A stretch of 20,586 nt of DNA, from the NCBI GenBank assembly GCA_016783505.1, contig JADHWK010000038.1, positions 1-20,586 on the forward strand. Reading direction: 5' to 3'. Shown piece by piece: positions 7,491 through 14,043 of the stretch (its first letter is position 1; every line of letters starts with the position of its first letter). Source of the DNA: Candidatus Zhuqueibacterota bacterium. Its GTDB lineage: Bacteria > BS750m-G25. Below the pieces are notes generated by a model. It was given only the letters and a program-made list of their open reading frames with translations, was not told where the DNA came from and ran no database searches. The position numbers were made by a program, and so were the translations under genes.

Positions 7491-7609
7491 TGTCTGTCCG
7501 GAAACACCCATAATTTTTGTCATACCGGTAATCTTTAAGCCGGAATCTTCTAAATTTCGGTAATAGATTCCCGTTAAAAACATGCGGGAATGACCAACTC
7601 GGACAGATA
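7491..7609. repeat. 119-bp element with 10-bp terminal inverted repeats
   Basis: Within the 309-bp gap before sdhC, TGTCTGTCCG (7491-7500) and CGGACAGATA (7600-7609) are inverted copies matching at 9 of 10 bases. Inside them is a second imperfect inverted pair, GTCATACCGG and GGGAATGACC, with REP-like CCGG/CCCG hairpin material. No ORF is present. It looks like a small non-autonomous or REP-type repeat. The rest of the gap holds a purine-rich GGATGGATGGAAGGATGG stretch (7377-7394) and no gene. Confidence 0.5.
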
Positions 7610-7678
7610 CTAAATAGCTTCAAAGATCGGTTCTGAGTTGCTTTTTGAGCAGCATCATAAATTAACAATGAGGAAATC

Positions 7679-8029
7679 ATGCTTTACAAATGGAAATTGG
7701 GCATGATCACCTGGGTGGTCCATCGGGTCAGCGGGGTGCTGACGGCCCTTGCTCTGATCCTATACATCTGGGTGCTCAGTCATTTCTATTCACCAGCCGG
7801 TCCTGATCGGGCAATGGAGGTATTAAAGTCTCCACTCTTCAAGTGGCTATCCATAGGTCTTTTAGGGGTAATCATCTACCACGCCATGAATGGGGTACGC
7901 ATTCTCCTGGTGGACTTTGGCTTGGAGGCCCGCTACCACAAGGTGCTTTTTTGGGTGCTGATGGGAGCCGGGATCCTGATCTTTCTATTCGGGGCTTATC
8001 CCTTTTGGCTGCATGCCTTAAAGGCCTGA
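7679..8029 (+). CDS. sdhC: Succinate dehydrogenase cytochrome b556 subunit
   Basis: A 116-residue membrane anchor with three hydrophobic helices. The HRVSG motif (H15-R16) is the SdhC signature that lines the quinone site in this family. YHAMNGVRILLVDFG (about 67-81) carries H68, the likely axial ligand of heme b. It starts at ATG 7679 after GAGGA (7670-7674). It is the first gene of the sdhCDAB cluster and would anchor SdhAB to the inner membrane and pass electrons to or from quinone. Confidence 0.9.
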   Translation: MLYKWKLGMITWVVHRVSGVLTALALILYIWVLSHFYSPAGPDRAMEVLKSPLFKWLSIGLLGVIIYHAMNGVRILLVDFGLEARYHKVLFWVLMGAGILIFLFGAYPFWLHALKA

Positions 8030-8126
8030 CATTTTTCTTAAACATTAGGTAAAAGGGAAGTCGGAAAGCTATGGAGTTCGGAGTACGGAGTGAAATTGAT
8101 GGGAAGATACTTGAGGAGGAAAAGGG

Positions 8127-8477
8127 ATGAGGGTATATGGAACCAGTAGTTACGGTGCGGTGGCCTGGTTTTTCCAGCGCATTTCGGGGATCGTCCTGTT
8201 GGTCATGCTGTTGATTACCCTTTGGGGCCTTGGCTATTCCGGGGAAGAAGGGATTACCTTAAAGGTCATCGCGGATAGGATAAAGCACCCTTGGTGGAGG
8301 TTTTTTAATTTGGTTTTTTGGTTTTTTGCCCTTACCCACGGCATAAACGGGTTGGTCATCCTGCTCCAGGATTACGTGCGAAGGGATTGGGCCCGGCTGA
8401 CCCTCTACGGATTTCTAATGGTGCTGGGATCATTGGGTTTGGTGTTGGGAGCGATAACAATATTGCCTTTTAAATAG
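8127..8477 (+). CDS. sdhD: Succinate dehydrogenase hydrophobic membrane anchor subunit
   Basis: A 116-residue three-helix membrane protein. Helix II carries [17 protein letters not shown], with H71 as the probable second heme ligand and the D-Y pair characteristic of SdhD. The HPWWRFF segment before it sits at the membrane face. GGAGGA directly upstream gives a strong ribosome binding site, and sdhA begins 11 bases after its stop. A 97-bp gap separates it from sdhC and contains a low-complexity GGAGTTCGGAGTACGGAG run and the 17-mer also found at 15509. Confidence 0.88.
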   Translation: MRVYGTSSYGAVAWFFQRISGIVLLVMLLITLWGLGYSGEEGITLKVIADRIKHPWWRFFNLVFWFFALTHGINGLVILLQDYVRRDWARLTLYGFLMVLGSLGLVLGAITILPFK

Positions 8478-8488
8478 GAGTTTGGAAG

Positions 8489-10216
8489 ATGGTGCACAGG
8501 CATGATGTGGTGATCGTGGGCGCGGGGCTGGCGGGACTGCGGGCCGCTCTTGAGACCAGCCCTTATGTAGATACAGCGGTTATATCAAAGGTTTTCCCCA
8601 CCCGATCTCAATCCGGGGCCGCTCAGGGGGGAATCGCTGCCTCTATCGGGAATGTAGACCCGGAGGACAACTGGGAATTTCACATGTTTGATACGGTGAA
8701 GGGGGGCGATTTCTTAGGGGATCAGGATGCTATTGAGGTGATGGTGCGGGAGGCCCCCCAGGTGGTCTATGAATTGGAGCACATGGGGGTTCCCTTCAGC
8801 CGGACCCCAGGGGGACGGATTGCCCAGCGGCCCTTCGGTGGACATACGCTGAACTTTGGGGGGAGGAAGGCGAACCGGGCCTGTTATTCTGCCGACCGCA
8901 TCGGGCATGTGTTACTGCACACCTTGTATGAACAGGCGTTAAAAAACGGGGTTCGGTTTTACAATGAGTTTCAGGTCCTTTCGTTGATCATGAAAGAAGA
9001 GGGCTGCTGTGGAGTGGTAGCATATGACATTTCCGGGGGGGAATTTATGATTTTCCACGCTAGGGCGGTGCTGTTCGCCACCGGCGGCGGCGGGCGAGCC
9101 TATAAAATTACATCCAACGCTTTTGCCAGTACCGGGGATGGACTGGCCATCGTCTACCGGGCCGGGCTGCCCATTCAGGATCTGGAATTTGTCCAGTTTC
9201 ACCCCACTGGACTTTATCCGCAGGGTATCTTAGTGACAGAGGGGGCCCGGGGGGAGGGTGGCTATCTGCTCAACGGTAAAGGGGAACGATTCATGAAGGG
9301 ATACGCCCCCACCCTGATGGAACTCGCCCCCCAGGATGTCGTCGCCCGGGCCGAGCAGACCGAAATTGACGAAAGGCGGGGGGTCGAGGGGAAGGATTAC
9401 CTGCACTTAGACATCAGACATTTAGGGGTGGGTAAAATAAAAACTTCGCTTCCCCGAATCCAGGAATTGGCTTTAAAATATTCAAGGGTGGATGCCACCT
9501 GTGAACCCATTCCCATTCATCCCACTGCCCATTATTATATGGGTGGAATCCCCACTAACCTCGATGGTCAGGTCACCCGGGACGAAAAGAATACAGTGGT
9601 GCCGGGGCTGTTTGCCGCTGGGGAATGTGCCTGTGTCTCCGTCCACGGGGCCAACCGACTGGGGGCAAACTCCCTTTTAGAAGCGGTGCTTTTCGGCAGG
9701 CAGACGGGTAAGGCAGTAGTTGGCACCCTCGGTGATCTGAAATGGACCGACCTGCCGAAGGATTCCAAAAAAGAAGGGCGGGATGAAATAACCTGGGTTT
9801 TAGAGGGACAGGGACACGAATCCGTCCCCGACATCCGTAAGGAGCTTCAAGAATCAATGACGGCCAATTGCGGAATCTTCCGTCACGAAGATTGGTTAAA
9901 AAAGCAATTGGACATCATCCACGAGCTGACCCGACGTTATCAGAACATCCACATTGATGATAAAGGAAAACGTTTCAACACCGACCTTTTAGAGGCCATC
10001 GAACTGGGACACATGCTGGAATTTGCCAACGTCATCGTTTACGGAGCGCTGAGGCGGGAGGAGAGCCGGGGCAGCCATTTTCGAAGGGATCTCCCTCAGC
10101 GGGATGACAAAAAGTGGCTCAAACATACCCTGGCCTATAAGACCGATGGTGAACCCCAATGGAAGTACAAACCGGTTGTTATCACTAAGTATCAGCCGGA
10201 GGAAAGGAAGTATTAA
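8489..10216 (+). CDS. sdhA: Succinate dehydrogenase/fumarate reductase flavoprotein subunit
   Basis: A 575-residue catalytic subunit oxidising succinate or reducing fumarate. Seen in order: dinucleotide-binding [16 protein letters not shown] (7-22), the FAD loop [14 protein letters not shown] (38-51), substrate-site [11 protein letters not shown] (about 235-245) and [13 protein letters not shown] (about 249-261), [13 protein letters not shown] (about 343-355) and [14 protein letters not shown] (about 385-398). Catalytic Arg/His positions look intact. The oddity is Q41 (codon CAA at 8609-8611), where E. coli-type SdhA has the His that binds FAD covalently (SHT versus SQS). The downstream gap to sdhB is occupied by a four-helix-bundle protein module. 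Family identity is certain; the physiological direction is open. Confidence 0.95.
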   Translation: MVHRHDVVIVGAGLAGLRAALETSPYVDTAVISKVFPTRSQSGAAQGGIAASIGNVDPEDNWEFHMFDTVKGGDFLGDQDAIEVMVREAPQVVYELEHMGVPFSRTPGGRIAQRPFGGHTLNFGGRKANRACYSADRIGHVLLHTLYEQALKNGVRFYNEFQVLSLIMKEEGCCGVVAYDISGGEFMIFHARAVLFATGGGGRAYKITSNAFASTGDGLAIVYRAGLPIQDLEFVQFHPTGLYPQGILVTEGARGEGGYLLNGKGERFMKGYAPTLMELAPQDVVARAEQTEIDERRGVEGKDYLHLDIRHLGVGKIKTSLPRIQELALKYSRVDATCEPIPIHPTAHYYMGGIPTNLDGQVTRDEKNTVVPGLFAAGECACVSVHGANRLGANSLLEAVLFGRQTGKAVVGTLGDLKWTDLPKDSKKEGRDEITWVLEGQGHESVPDIRKELQESMTANCGIFRHEDWLKKQLDIIHELTRRYQNIHIDDKGKRFNTDLLEAIELGHMLEFANVIVYGALRREESRGSHFRRDLPQRDDKKWLKHTLAYKTDGEPQWKYKPVVITKYQPEERKY

Positions 10217-10244
10217 CCCAGAATCGGGATTTAATTATTAGTTG

Positions 10245-10670
10245 ATTGCTGATTGTTGATTGTTATGAAAAAAGAGTTTTTAAAACTGGAGGATATAACA
10301 GCTTATCGAATTGTTTCTGAGCTTGGTGATTATGTTTGGGAGATTGTTTCGAAATGGGATTGGTTTAGCAAAAGAACCCTTGGTTCACAATTTGTTGATG
10401 CCACAGATTCTATTGCTGGAAATATCGCTGAAGGTTTTGGTAGTTATCATAAGAAGGATAAGCAAAAATTTTATTACAATGCACGGGGTTCCGTTTATGA
10501 ATCTGCCCATTGGTGCAAGAAATCTTATAAACGAAAACTTATTACTAAAGAAGAAAATGAATATATTATGGACGGGTTAAGAAAACTCCCAAAAGAAATT
10601 AATACATTTATAAAAATCACTGGAAACTTAAAGATTTAAATTTAGCAATCAGTAATTAACAATCAGCAAT
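10245..10670. mobile_element. IVS-like module: four-helix-bundle gene with inverted-repeat ends
   Basis: The segment between sdhA and sdhB is bounded by a 17-base sequence starting ATTGCTGATTGTT (10245-10261) and its inverted copy ending AATCAGCAAT (10654-10670), 16 of 17 bases matching. Further ATT/GATTG-type copies flank each arm. The interior is AT-rich and holds only the four-helix-bundle ORF. In transcript form the ends would pair into one long stem around the ORF, as in intervening sequences (IVS) of 23S rRNA that carry the same protein family. The module interrupts an otherwise normal sdhCDAB operon. Confidence 0.55.
10265..10639 (+). CDS. Four-helix-bundle protein (23S rRNA IVS-protein family)
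   Basis: A protein of about 124 residues matching the 'four helix bundle protein / S23' pattern: LEDITAYRIVSELGDYVWEIV as helix 1, then SQFVDATDSIAGNIAEGFG with the hallmark S-I-x-x-N-I-A-E-G, a K-rich FYYNARGSVYES turn and a basic C-terminal helix. ATG at 10265 is preferred; an in-frame TTG at 10253 lies inside the flanking repeat, and neither has a clear Shine-Dalgarno. Family members are encoded in 23S rRNA intervening sequences and also as scattered chromosomal genes; their function is unknown. Base composition is much more AT-rich than sdhA and sdhB, consistent with insertion. Confidence 0.85.
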   Translation: MKKEFLKLEDITAYRIVSELGDYVWEIVSKWDWFSKRTLGSQFVDATDSIAGNIAEGFGSYHKKDKQKFYYNARGSVYESAHWCKKSYKRKLITKEENEYIMDGLRKLPKEINTFIKITGNLKI

Positions 10671-10746
10671 GAATCGTGGATTCTCAAGGATTTCAACACG
10701 TTGCACCAATGTCTTATTAGCGTTCATCTAAAGTTGAGGGAAAGTC

Positions 10747-11448
10747 ATGAAGCTTAATTTTAGAGTTCTTCGTTTTAATCCTGAGAAGGAGACCAAGCCC
10801 CGCTACCAGGATTTTGAGGTCGTGGTGGGCGAGGGATGGACGGTATTGGATGCTATGAACGAGATCAAATGGCATCATGACGGCAGCCTTTCCTTTCGCC
10901 GCTCCTGTCGGGAAGGCATCTGCGGTTCCTGTGCCATGAAGATCAATGGGATCAATTCGCTGGCCTGTGAGACCCGGCTCGAAGACCTGAAATCGAAAAG
11001 GATCACCGTTGAACCCCTGCCATCGCTGCCAATTATCCGGGATCTGGTAGTTGAGATGTATGAATTTTACAATAGCTTGACCCCGATCAAGCCTTATCTG
11101 ATAAATCCCAGCCCGCCCCCGGACAAGGAAAGAATTCAGTCCCCTGAAGATCAGCAAGTATTCGATGGGTCGGTGAACTGCATCTTGTGCGGGGCCTGCA
11201 CCACTTCCTGTCCCTCCTTCTGGGCGAACCATGATTATTTGGGACCGGCAGCTCTGCTGAAGGCTTTTCGATTTGAATTCGATTCCCGGGATGGGGGGAC
11301 CCCGGAAAGGTTGCCGAGTCTGGATTCCAAATACGGCCTGTGGCGCTGCCACACAATATTTAACTGTGTTAACGCCTGTCCTAAAAAAATTAACATTAAT
11401 GATGCTATTGGTAAGTTGAAGAGAAAAGTGATAAGCGAGAAATTCTGA
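10747..11448 (+). CDS. sdhB: Succinate dehydrogenase/fumarate reductase iron-sulfur subunit
   Basis: A 233-residue electron-transfer subunit linking SdhA to the membrane anchor. The [2Fe-2S] ligands are C54, C59, C62 and C74 (SCREGICGSC). The [4Fe-4S] and [3Fe-4S] motifs are CILCGACTTSCP (145-156) and CHTIFNCVNACPK (201-213). The ATG at 10747 follows GAGGG at about 10736. The last 168 bp, from codon 179 to the stop, recur at 12808-12975 with 23 substitutions and no indels. No convincing terminator follows this copy; a strong one follows the duplicate, suggesting the original 3' end was displaced. Confidence 0.93.
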   Translation: MKLNFRVLRFNPEKETKPRYQDFEVVVGEGWTVLDAMNEIKWHHDGSLSFRRSCREGICGSCAMKINGINSLACETRLEDLKSKRITVEPLPSLPIIRDLVVEMYEFYNSLTPIKPYLINPSPPPDKERIQSPEDQQVFDGSVNCILCGACTTSCPSFWANHDYLGPAALLKAFRFEFDSRDGGTPERLPSLDSKYGLWRCHTIFNCVNACPKKININDAIGKLKRKVISEKF

Positions 11449-11461
11449 AACGCAACCGTTG

Positions 11462-11482
11462 CTTCAAGGTTGCACCTTGAAG
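11462..11482. other. Perfect 9-bp hairpin after sdhB
   Basis: CTTCAAGGT and ACCTTGAAG are exact complements around a TGC loop, starting 14 bases after the sdhB stop. An alternative pairing exists between GCAACC (11452-11457) and GGTTGC (11468-11473). No T-run follows, so this is at most a weak terminator or an mRNA 3'-end stabiliser. From 11483 to about 11727 the sequence is AT-rich and I see no gene. Confidence 0.45.
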
Positions 11483-11749
11483 TATTATAAAATTATTATA
11501 CCCCTTTTTATTTTAAGGCCAGGGACAAATCGCCCTTAGCATTATTTTATGAAAATTTACCGCTGTATTTTCCTCAGCTCTGTTAGGAGGGATTTAACTT
11601 TTTTTTCATTTATGGCTTAATTTTAAAACCTTTTTTCCCTGTCTTGTGTCAAAGTAGTTTCATTCCCGATGTTTCGGGATAACTTCTTATAATTCAAAAG
11701 GATGATCTTTATACATTAGATAGGAATGAATTCACAAGGGATTAATTCA

Positions 11750-11812
11750 GGTGATTATGGGAATAATAGTAATGGTTTGAGAGGATTTCCATAATTACCA
11801 TCATACCCAGTG
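11750..11812. repeat. Direct repeat DR1 (hairpin-forming), left of the lipoprotein gene
   Basis: GGTGATTATGGGAATAATAG and the following 43 bases match 12722-12784 with only a few substitutions and no obvious indels. Each copy is internally an inverted repeat (ATTATGGGAAT versus ATTCCCATAAT, exact in the second copy and imperfect here), with the outer arm ending CCAGTG. The two copies bracket the lipoprotein gene. Confidence 0.7.
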
Positions 11813-11868
11813 TATTTATTCAACACACTTGGCGAACAGACGGTGTAGCAAGGGAATTCGGTCATGTA

Positions 11869-12015
11869 ACGCCGTGAATGGCGTGGGAGAATTTGGGGTG
11901 TGTTTGTTTCCCCAGCCATCCCGAAGTTTCGCGACAAGTTCCTGGCTGGGCAATAGACCAGTCGTTTACGACTGGATAGAAAAAAGCGGAAAAATCCCCA
12001 GGGCGTTTACGCCCT
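11869..12015 (+). ncRNA. Multi-hairpin segment ahead of the lipoprotein gene (possible structured RNA or IS right end)
   Basis: Four stems follow one another. ACGCC (11869-11873) pairs with GGCGT (11880-11884). CCCAGCCA (11911-11918) pairs with TGGCTGGG (11943-11950) and encloses a TCCCGAAGTTTCGCGA palindrome. CCAGTCG and CGACTGG (11958-11975) flank a TTTA loop. AGGGCG and CGCCCT (12000-12015) flank another TTTA loop. No ORF of note overlaps. Candidates are a structured 5' leader of the lipoprotein mRNA, or the right end with omega-RNA-like scaffold of a decayed IS200/IS605-type element, which also ends in short subterminal hairpins. I cannot decide from sequence alone. Confidence 0.4.
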
Positions 12016-12048
12016 TATCTTAAATAGCAAAAAAAACAGGAGGAAGAA

Positions 12049-12696
12049 ATGAGAAACATATTTAGAGTCATTACCTTTGCAATTTTATTTGTATCGGTAA
12101 TGTACTTTATCGGATGCGGATCTGAAGGATCCAAAGCAGAGGGAGGAGGAGTACTTGGTAAATTGCCCTCAATAGCAAAAAAAGCTATTAATGAATTAGA
12201 GGGATTACAGGATGACATGATGAAAGCATATAAGAAGATGGACGAAAAAGCCTACAATAAAGCAGAAGAAAAAGCAAAGGAGGTAAAAAAGAAAACAGAC
12301 GCCGAAATGAAGTCTATAATTGAAGCGAATAATGGTATTGAAATTCCATTTGAACAAGAAGCGGATAAAGATAAATTTTTGATTAAAAACATCAAAGTAA
12401 CCGGAGCGCATTTTAAGCGCAGAGATAATGAAGCATACATCAATATTGAAGCAACCTTTGAAGCAGTTGTTGATGAAACAGGTACATTATTTACTTACTT
12501 GCGTTTTGTTGACAAAGAAGGCAGGGAAATAAAAGGATGGGCCGTATTGATGTTGATGGCTTCTAGGAATAAACCTATTAAAGCCGGAGAAACATATACA
12601 TTAAAGGGTGCGTATTCCTGTATTGAAAATCTTCAAAATGCAGATAAAATCATAGTTAAAAGCAGGGAGGAATGGGAAAGTAAAAAAAGAGAATAA
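12049..12696 (+). CDS. Putative lipoprotein of unknown function
   Basis: A 215-residue protein with a lipoprotein signal peptide: basic MRNIFR start, hydrophobic VITFAILFVSVMYF and a lipobox-like FIGC, giving C23 as the probable lipidated residue. After a Gly/Ser/Glu linker comes a long charged Lys/Glu-rich helix (about 50-85, probably coiled coil), then a mixed alpha/beta part with repeated strands (FLIKNIKVTGAHFKRRDNEA, YINIEATFEAVVDETGTLF). AGGAGGA (12038-12044) is a strong ribosome binding site. The gene is AT-rich, framed by two direct repeats and lies between sdhB and its partial duplicate, so it is probably an inserted cargo gene. I do not recognise the family; function unknown. Confidence 0.75.
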   Translation: MRNIFRVITFAILFVSVMYFIGCGSEGSKAEGGGVLGKLPSIAKKAINELEGLQDDMMKAYKKMDEKAYNKAEEKAKEVKKKTDAEMKSIIEANNGIEIPFEQEADKDKFLIKNIKVTGAHFKRRDNEAYINIEATFEAVVDETGTLFTYLRFVDKEGREIKGWAVLMLMASRNKPIKAGETYTLKGAYSCIENLQNADKIIVKSREEWESKKRE

Positions 12697-12721
12697 TGGT
12701 GTGCAGCATAATGAATTCACT

Positions 12722-12784
12722 GGTGATTATGGGAATAATAGTAATGGTTTGAGTGGATTCCCATAATAACCATCATATCCAGTG
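12722..12784. repeat. Direct repeat DR2 (hairpin-forming), right of the lipoprotein gene
   Basis: Second copy of the 63-bp repeat at 11750-11812. Here the internal arms ATTATGGGAAT and ATTCCCATAAT are exactly complementary, and CACTGG on the left matches CCAGTG on the right, so the whole unit can fold into one hairpin. It ends 24 bases before the duplicated sdhB fragment. Confidence 0.7.
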
Positions 12785-12807
12785 AACCATTATACCCAGT
12801 GAATATA

Positions 12808-12975
12808 GATTCCTGGGATGGGGGGACCCCGGAAAGGTTGCCGGGCCTAGATTCCAAATACGGCCTTTGGCGCTACCATGACATTTTTAACTGCGACGAC
12901 GCCTGTCCTAAAAAAAATCATATTACTGATGCTATTGGTAAGTTAAAGAGAAAAGTGATTAGCGAAAAATTATGA
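12808..12975 (+). pseudogene. Duplicated 3' end of sdhB
   Basis: These 168 bases align without gaps to 11281-11448 (sdhB codon 179 to stop); I count 23 mismatches, 86% identity. The frame is open through to its own TGA but has no start or N-terminal domain. It retains WDGGTPERLPGLDSKYGLWR and IGKLKRKVISEKL, but the first cluster cysteine is changed: CHTIFNC has become YHDIFNC, removing a [3Fe-4S] ligand. It is a dead fragment. Because a strong terminator directly follows this copy, it may mark the original end of the sdh operon, with the material between being an insertion or the product of recombination with a related sdhB. Confidence 0.85.
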
Positions 12976-13006
12976 AGTGAGATGTTAATCTGATAAGATT
13001 ATTGAT

Positions 13007-13034
13007 AAGCCAACCTCTTCCGGTTGGCTTTTTT
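13007..13034 (+). terminator. Strong rho-independent terminator
   Basis: AAGCCAACC (13007-13015) and GGTTGGCTT (13022-13030) form a perfect 9-bp stem with a TCTTCC loop, followed by TTTT and then GTTAT. The group IIC intron begins only a few bases later, the normal target choice of this intron class. Confidence 0.9.
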
Positions 13035-13039
13035 GTTAT

Positions 13040-13830
13040 GTGTGCCCGGTATGACACGACCACTTGGAGGTAAGAGTCCTCTACTGGCCCGGCAGGGGGA
13101 ATCCGCCGGTTGGCGGACTGGACGGCAAGGGTGTCCACCGTGAGGTGGAATCTGAAGGAAGCCGCAGGCAAAACACTGGCCTGACGAACAGGAACTGCAT
13201 ACGAGGCAACCATGCTGGATGAGAGGGCATATAGACTCGAAGTCCAATACCTGCACGGAGAGCTTGGGAGTAGATGCAGCGGGCATAAGCGTGAAGGTGG
13301 GTGTGTCTTACCCGGAGAGGTGTGTCAGTCTGCCTTGGGTTACTGTCATCGAGAGGTGTCAGGATGGGCTGACAGAAGTCAGCAGAGGGCATAGTAGGTC
13401 ACCCGACCGGACTGAAGGCCCGAACATGAACTACAGGACAGGAGCTTGAATTTCGATGACGAAGGAGACGCAGAGTAGTATGGTTGGGATACCCGATTCC
13501 ATACCGGACAATAGTAGACGGAATCTGCGACGATACGGTGTTGGTGTCCCGAAGTTTCGGGATTACGGCAAGGAGAGGGAACTCCTGCCCGGGGAGTGAG
13601 CATTTGATAGAAGCAGTCAATCTGCGACAAACGGCAGAGGCCCCTGGTGGAATGCAGGGGCATATCACATGCACGAGGCATTTCCGAAACGCTTCTTTGA
13701 TCAACTTGGACTCGTTTCGCTGCTTGATCAGATACTCAACTTTCAAGGCAGTTCTTGAACCGCCGTATACGGGACCGTACGTACGGTGGTGTGGGAGGAC
13801 GGAGGGCGTGAGCCCTCCTCCTACCCGATT
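13040..13830 (+). mobile_element. Group IIC intron (ORF-degenerate), inserted behind a terminator
   Basis: The 5' end reads GTGTGCCCGG. It is followed by hallmark bacterial group II domain I segments (GGGTGTCC, GGAATCTGAAGGAAGC, CTGACGAACAGGAA, ATACGAGGC), then CTTACCCGGAGAGG and CAGAAGTCAGCAGA..GCATAGTA, as in the Oceanobacillus iheyensis class C intron. Domain V lies at about 13757-13793 (GAACCGCCGTATACGGGACC, with the CGC triad of class IIC, then CGTACGTACGGTGGT). Domain VI ends GAGCCCTCCTCCTACCCGAT. The length is only about 790 bp because the intron-encoded protein in domain IV is reduced to a relic. The catalytic RNA domains look intact. The exact 3' boundary (13829 or 13830) is uncertain by a base or so. 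Confidence 0.9.
13426..13758 (+). pseudogene. Relic of the group II intron-encoded reverse transcriptase/maturase
   Basis: From ATG 13426 one frame runs through domain IV with stops at 13447 (TGA) and 13597 (TGA) and a final TGA at 13756-13758. The start, MNYRTGA then TKETQSSM, resembles the N-terminus of class C maturases. The end, GPWWNAGAYHMHEAFPKRFF then DQLGLVSLLDQ, resembles their C-terminus. About 300 or more residues, including all reverse-transcriptase motifs, are missing between, while the frame is kept. A TCCCGAAGTTTCGGGA palindrome sits in the middle. The intron cannot encode its own mobility protein. Confidence 0.6.
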
Positions 13831-14043
13831 GGCAATTTAAGTAAGAACATTATATTACACAACAACAGAGATGAAAGTGATATGTTTTCATCAAAAGCGT
13901 GGATAAAAATCAAATAAAAAAGAGCCTTATCCTATCGTATTTCGTTCACCATCCGAAAGTTTTTGTCAACTTCGTTGTCTAATGAATCAAGAATCCTCTA
14001 CCTTCGAGAGTTCATTTAGGTCCAGTAATACAGGAAATTCAAA

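Noticed and set aside
7302-7538. 78-codon ORF across the fumarase beta end
   Set aside because: It overlaps fumB in another frame and runs into repeat sequence; no protein-like pattern.
10717-11352. 211-codon ORF on the minus strand over sdhB
   Set aside because: It is the antisense shadow of a certain sdhB gene; no recognisable domain and no ribosome binding site.
11750-11856. C-terminal fragment of a tnpB gene
   Set aside because: A frame reading GDYGNNSNGL then a stop and NTLGEQTV is suggestive but too short and interrupted; the same bases are explained by the hairpin repeat.
12959-13840. Several ORFs of 60-118 codons on both strands
   Set aside because: They lie inside the group II intron RNA; only the domain IV frame shows maturase-like segments.
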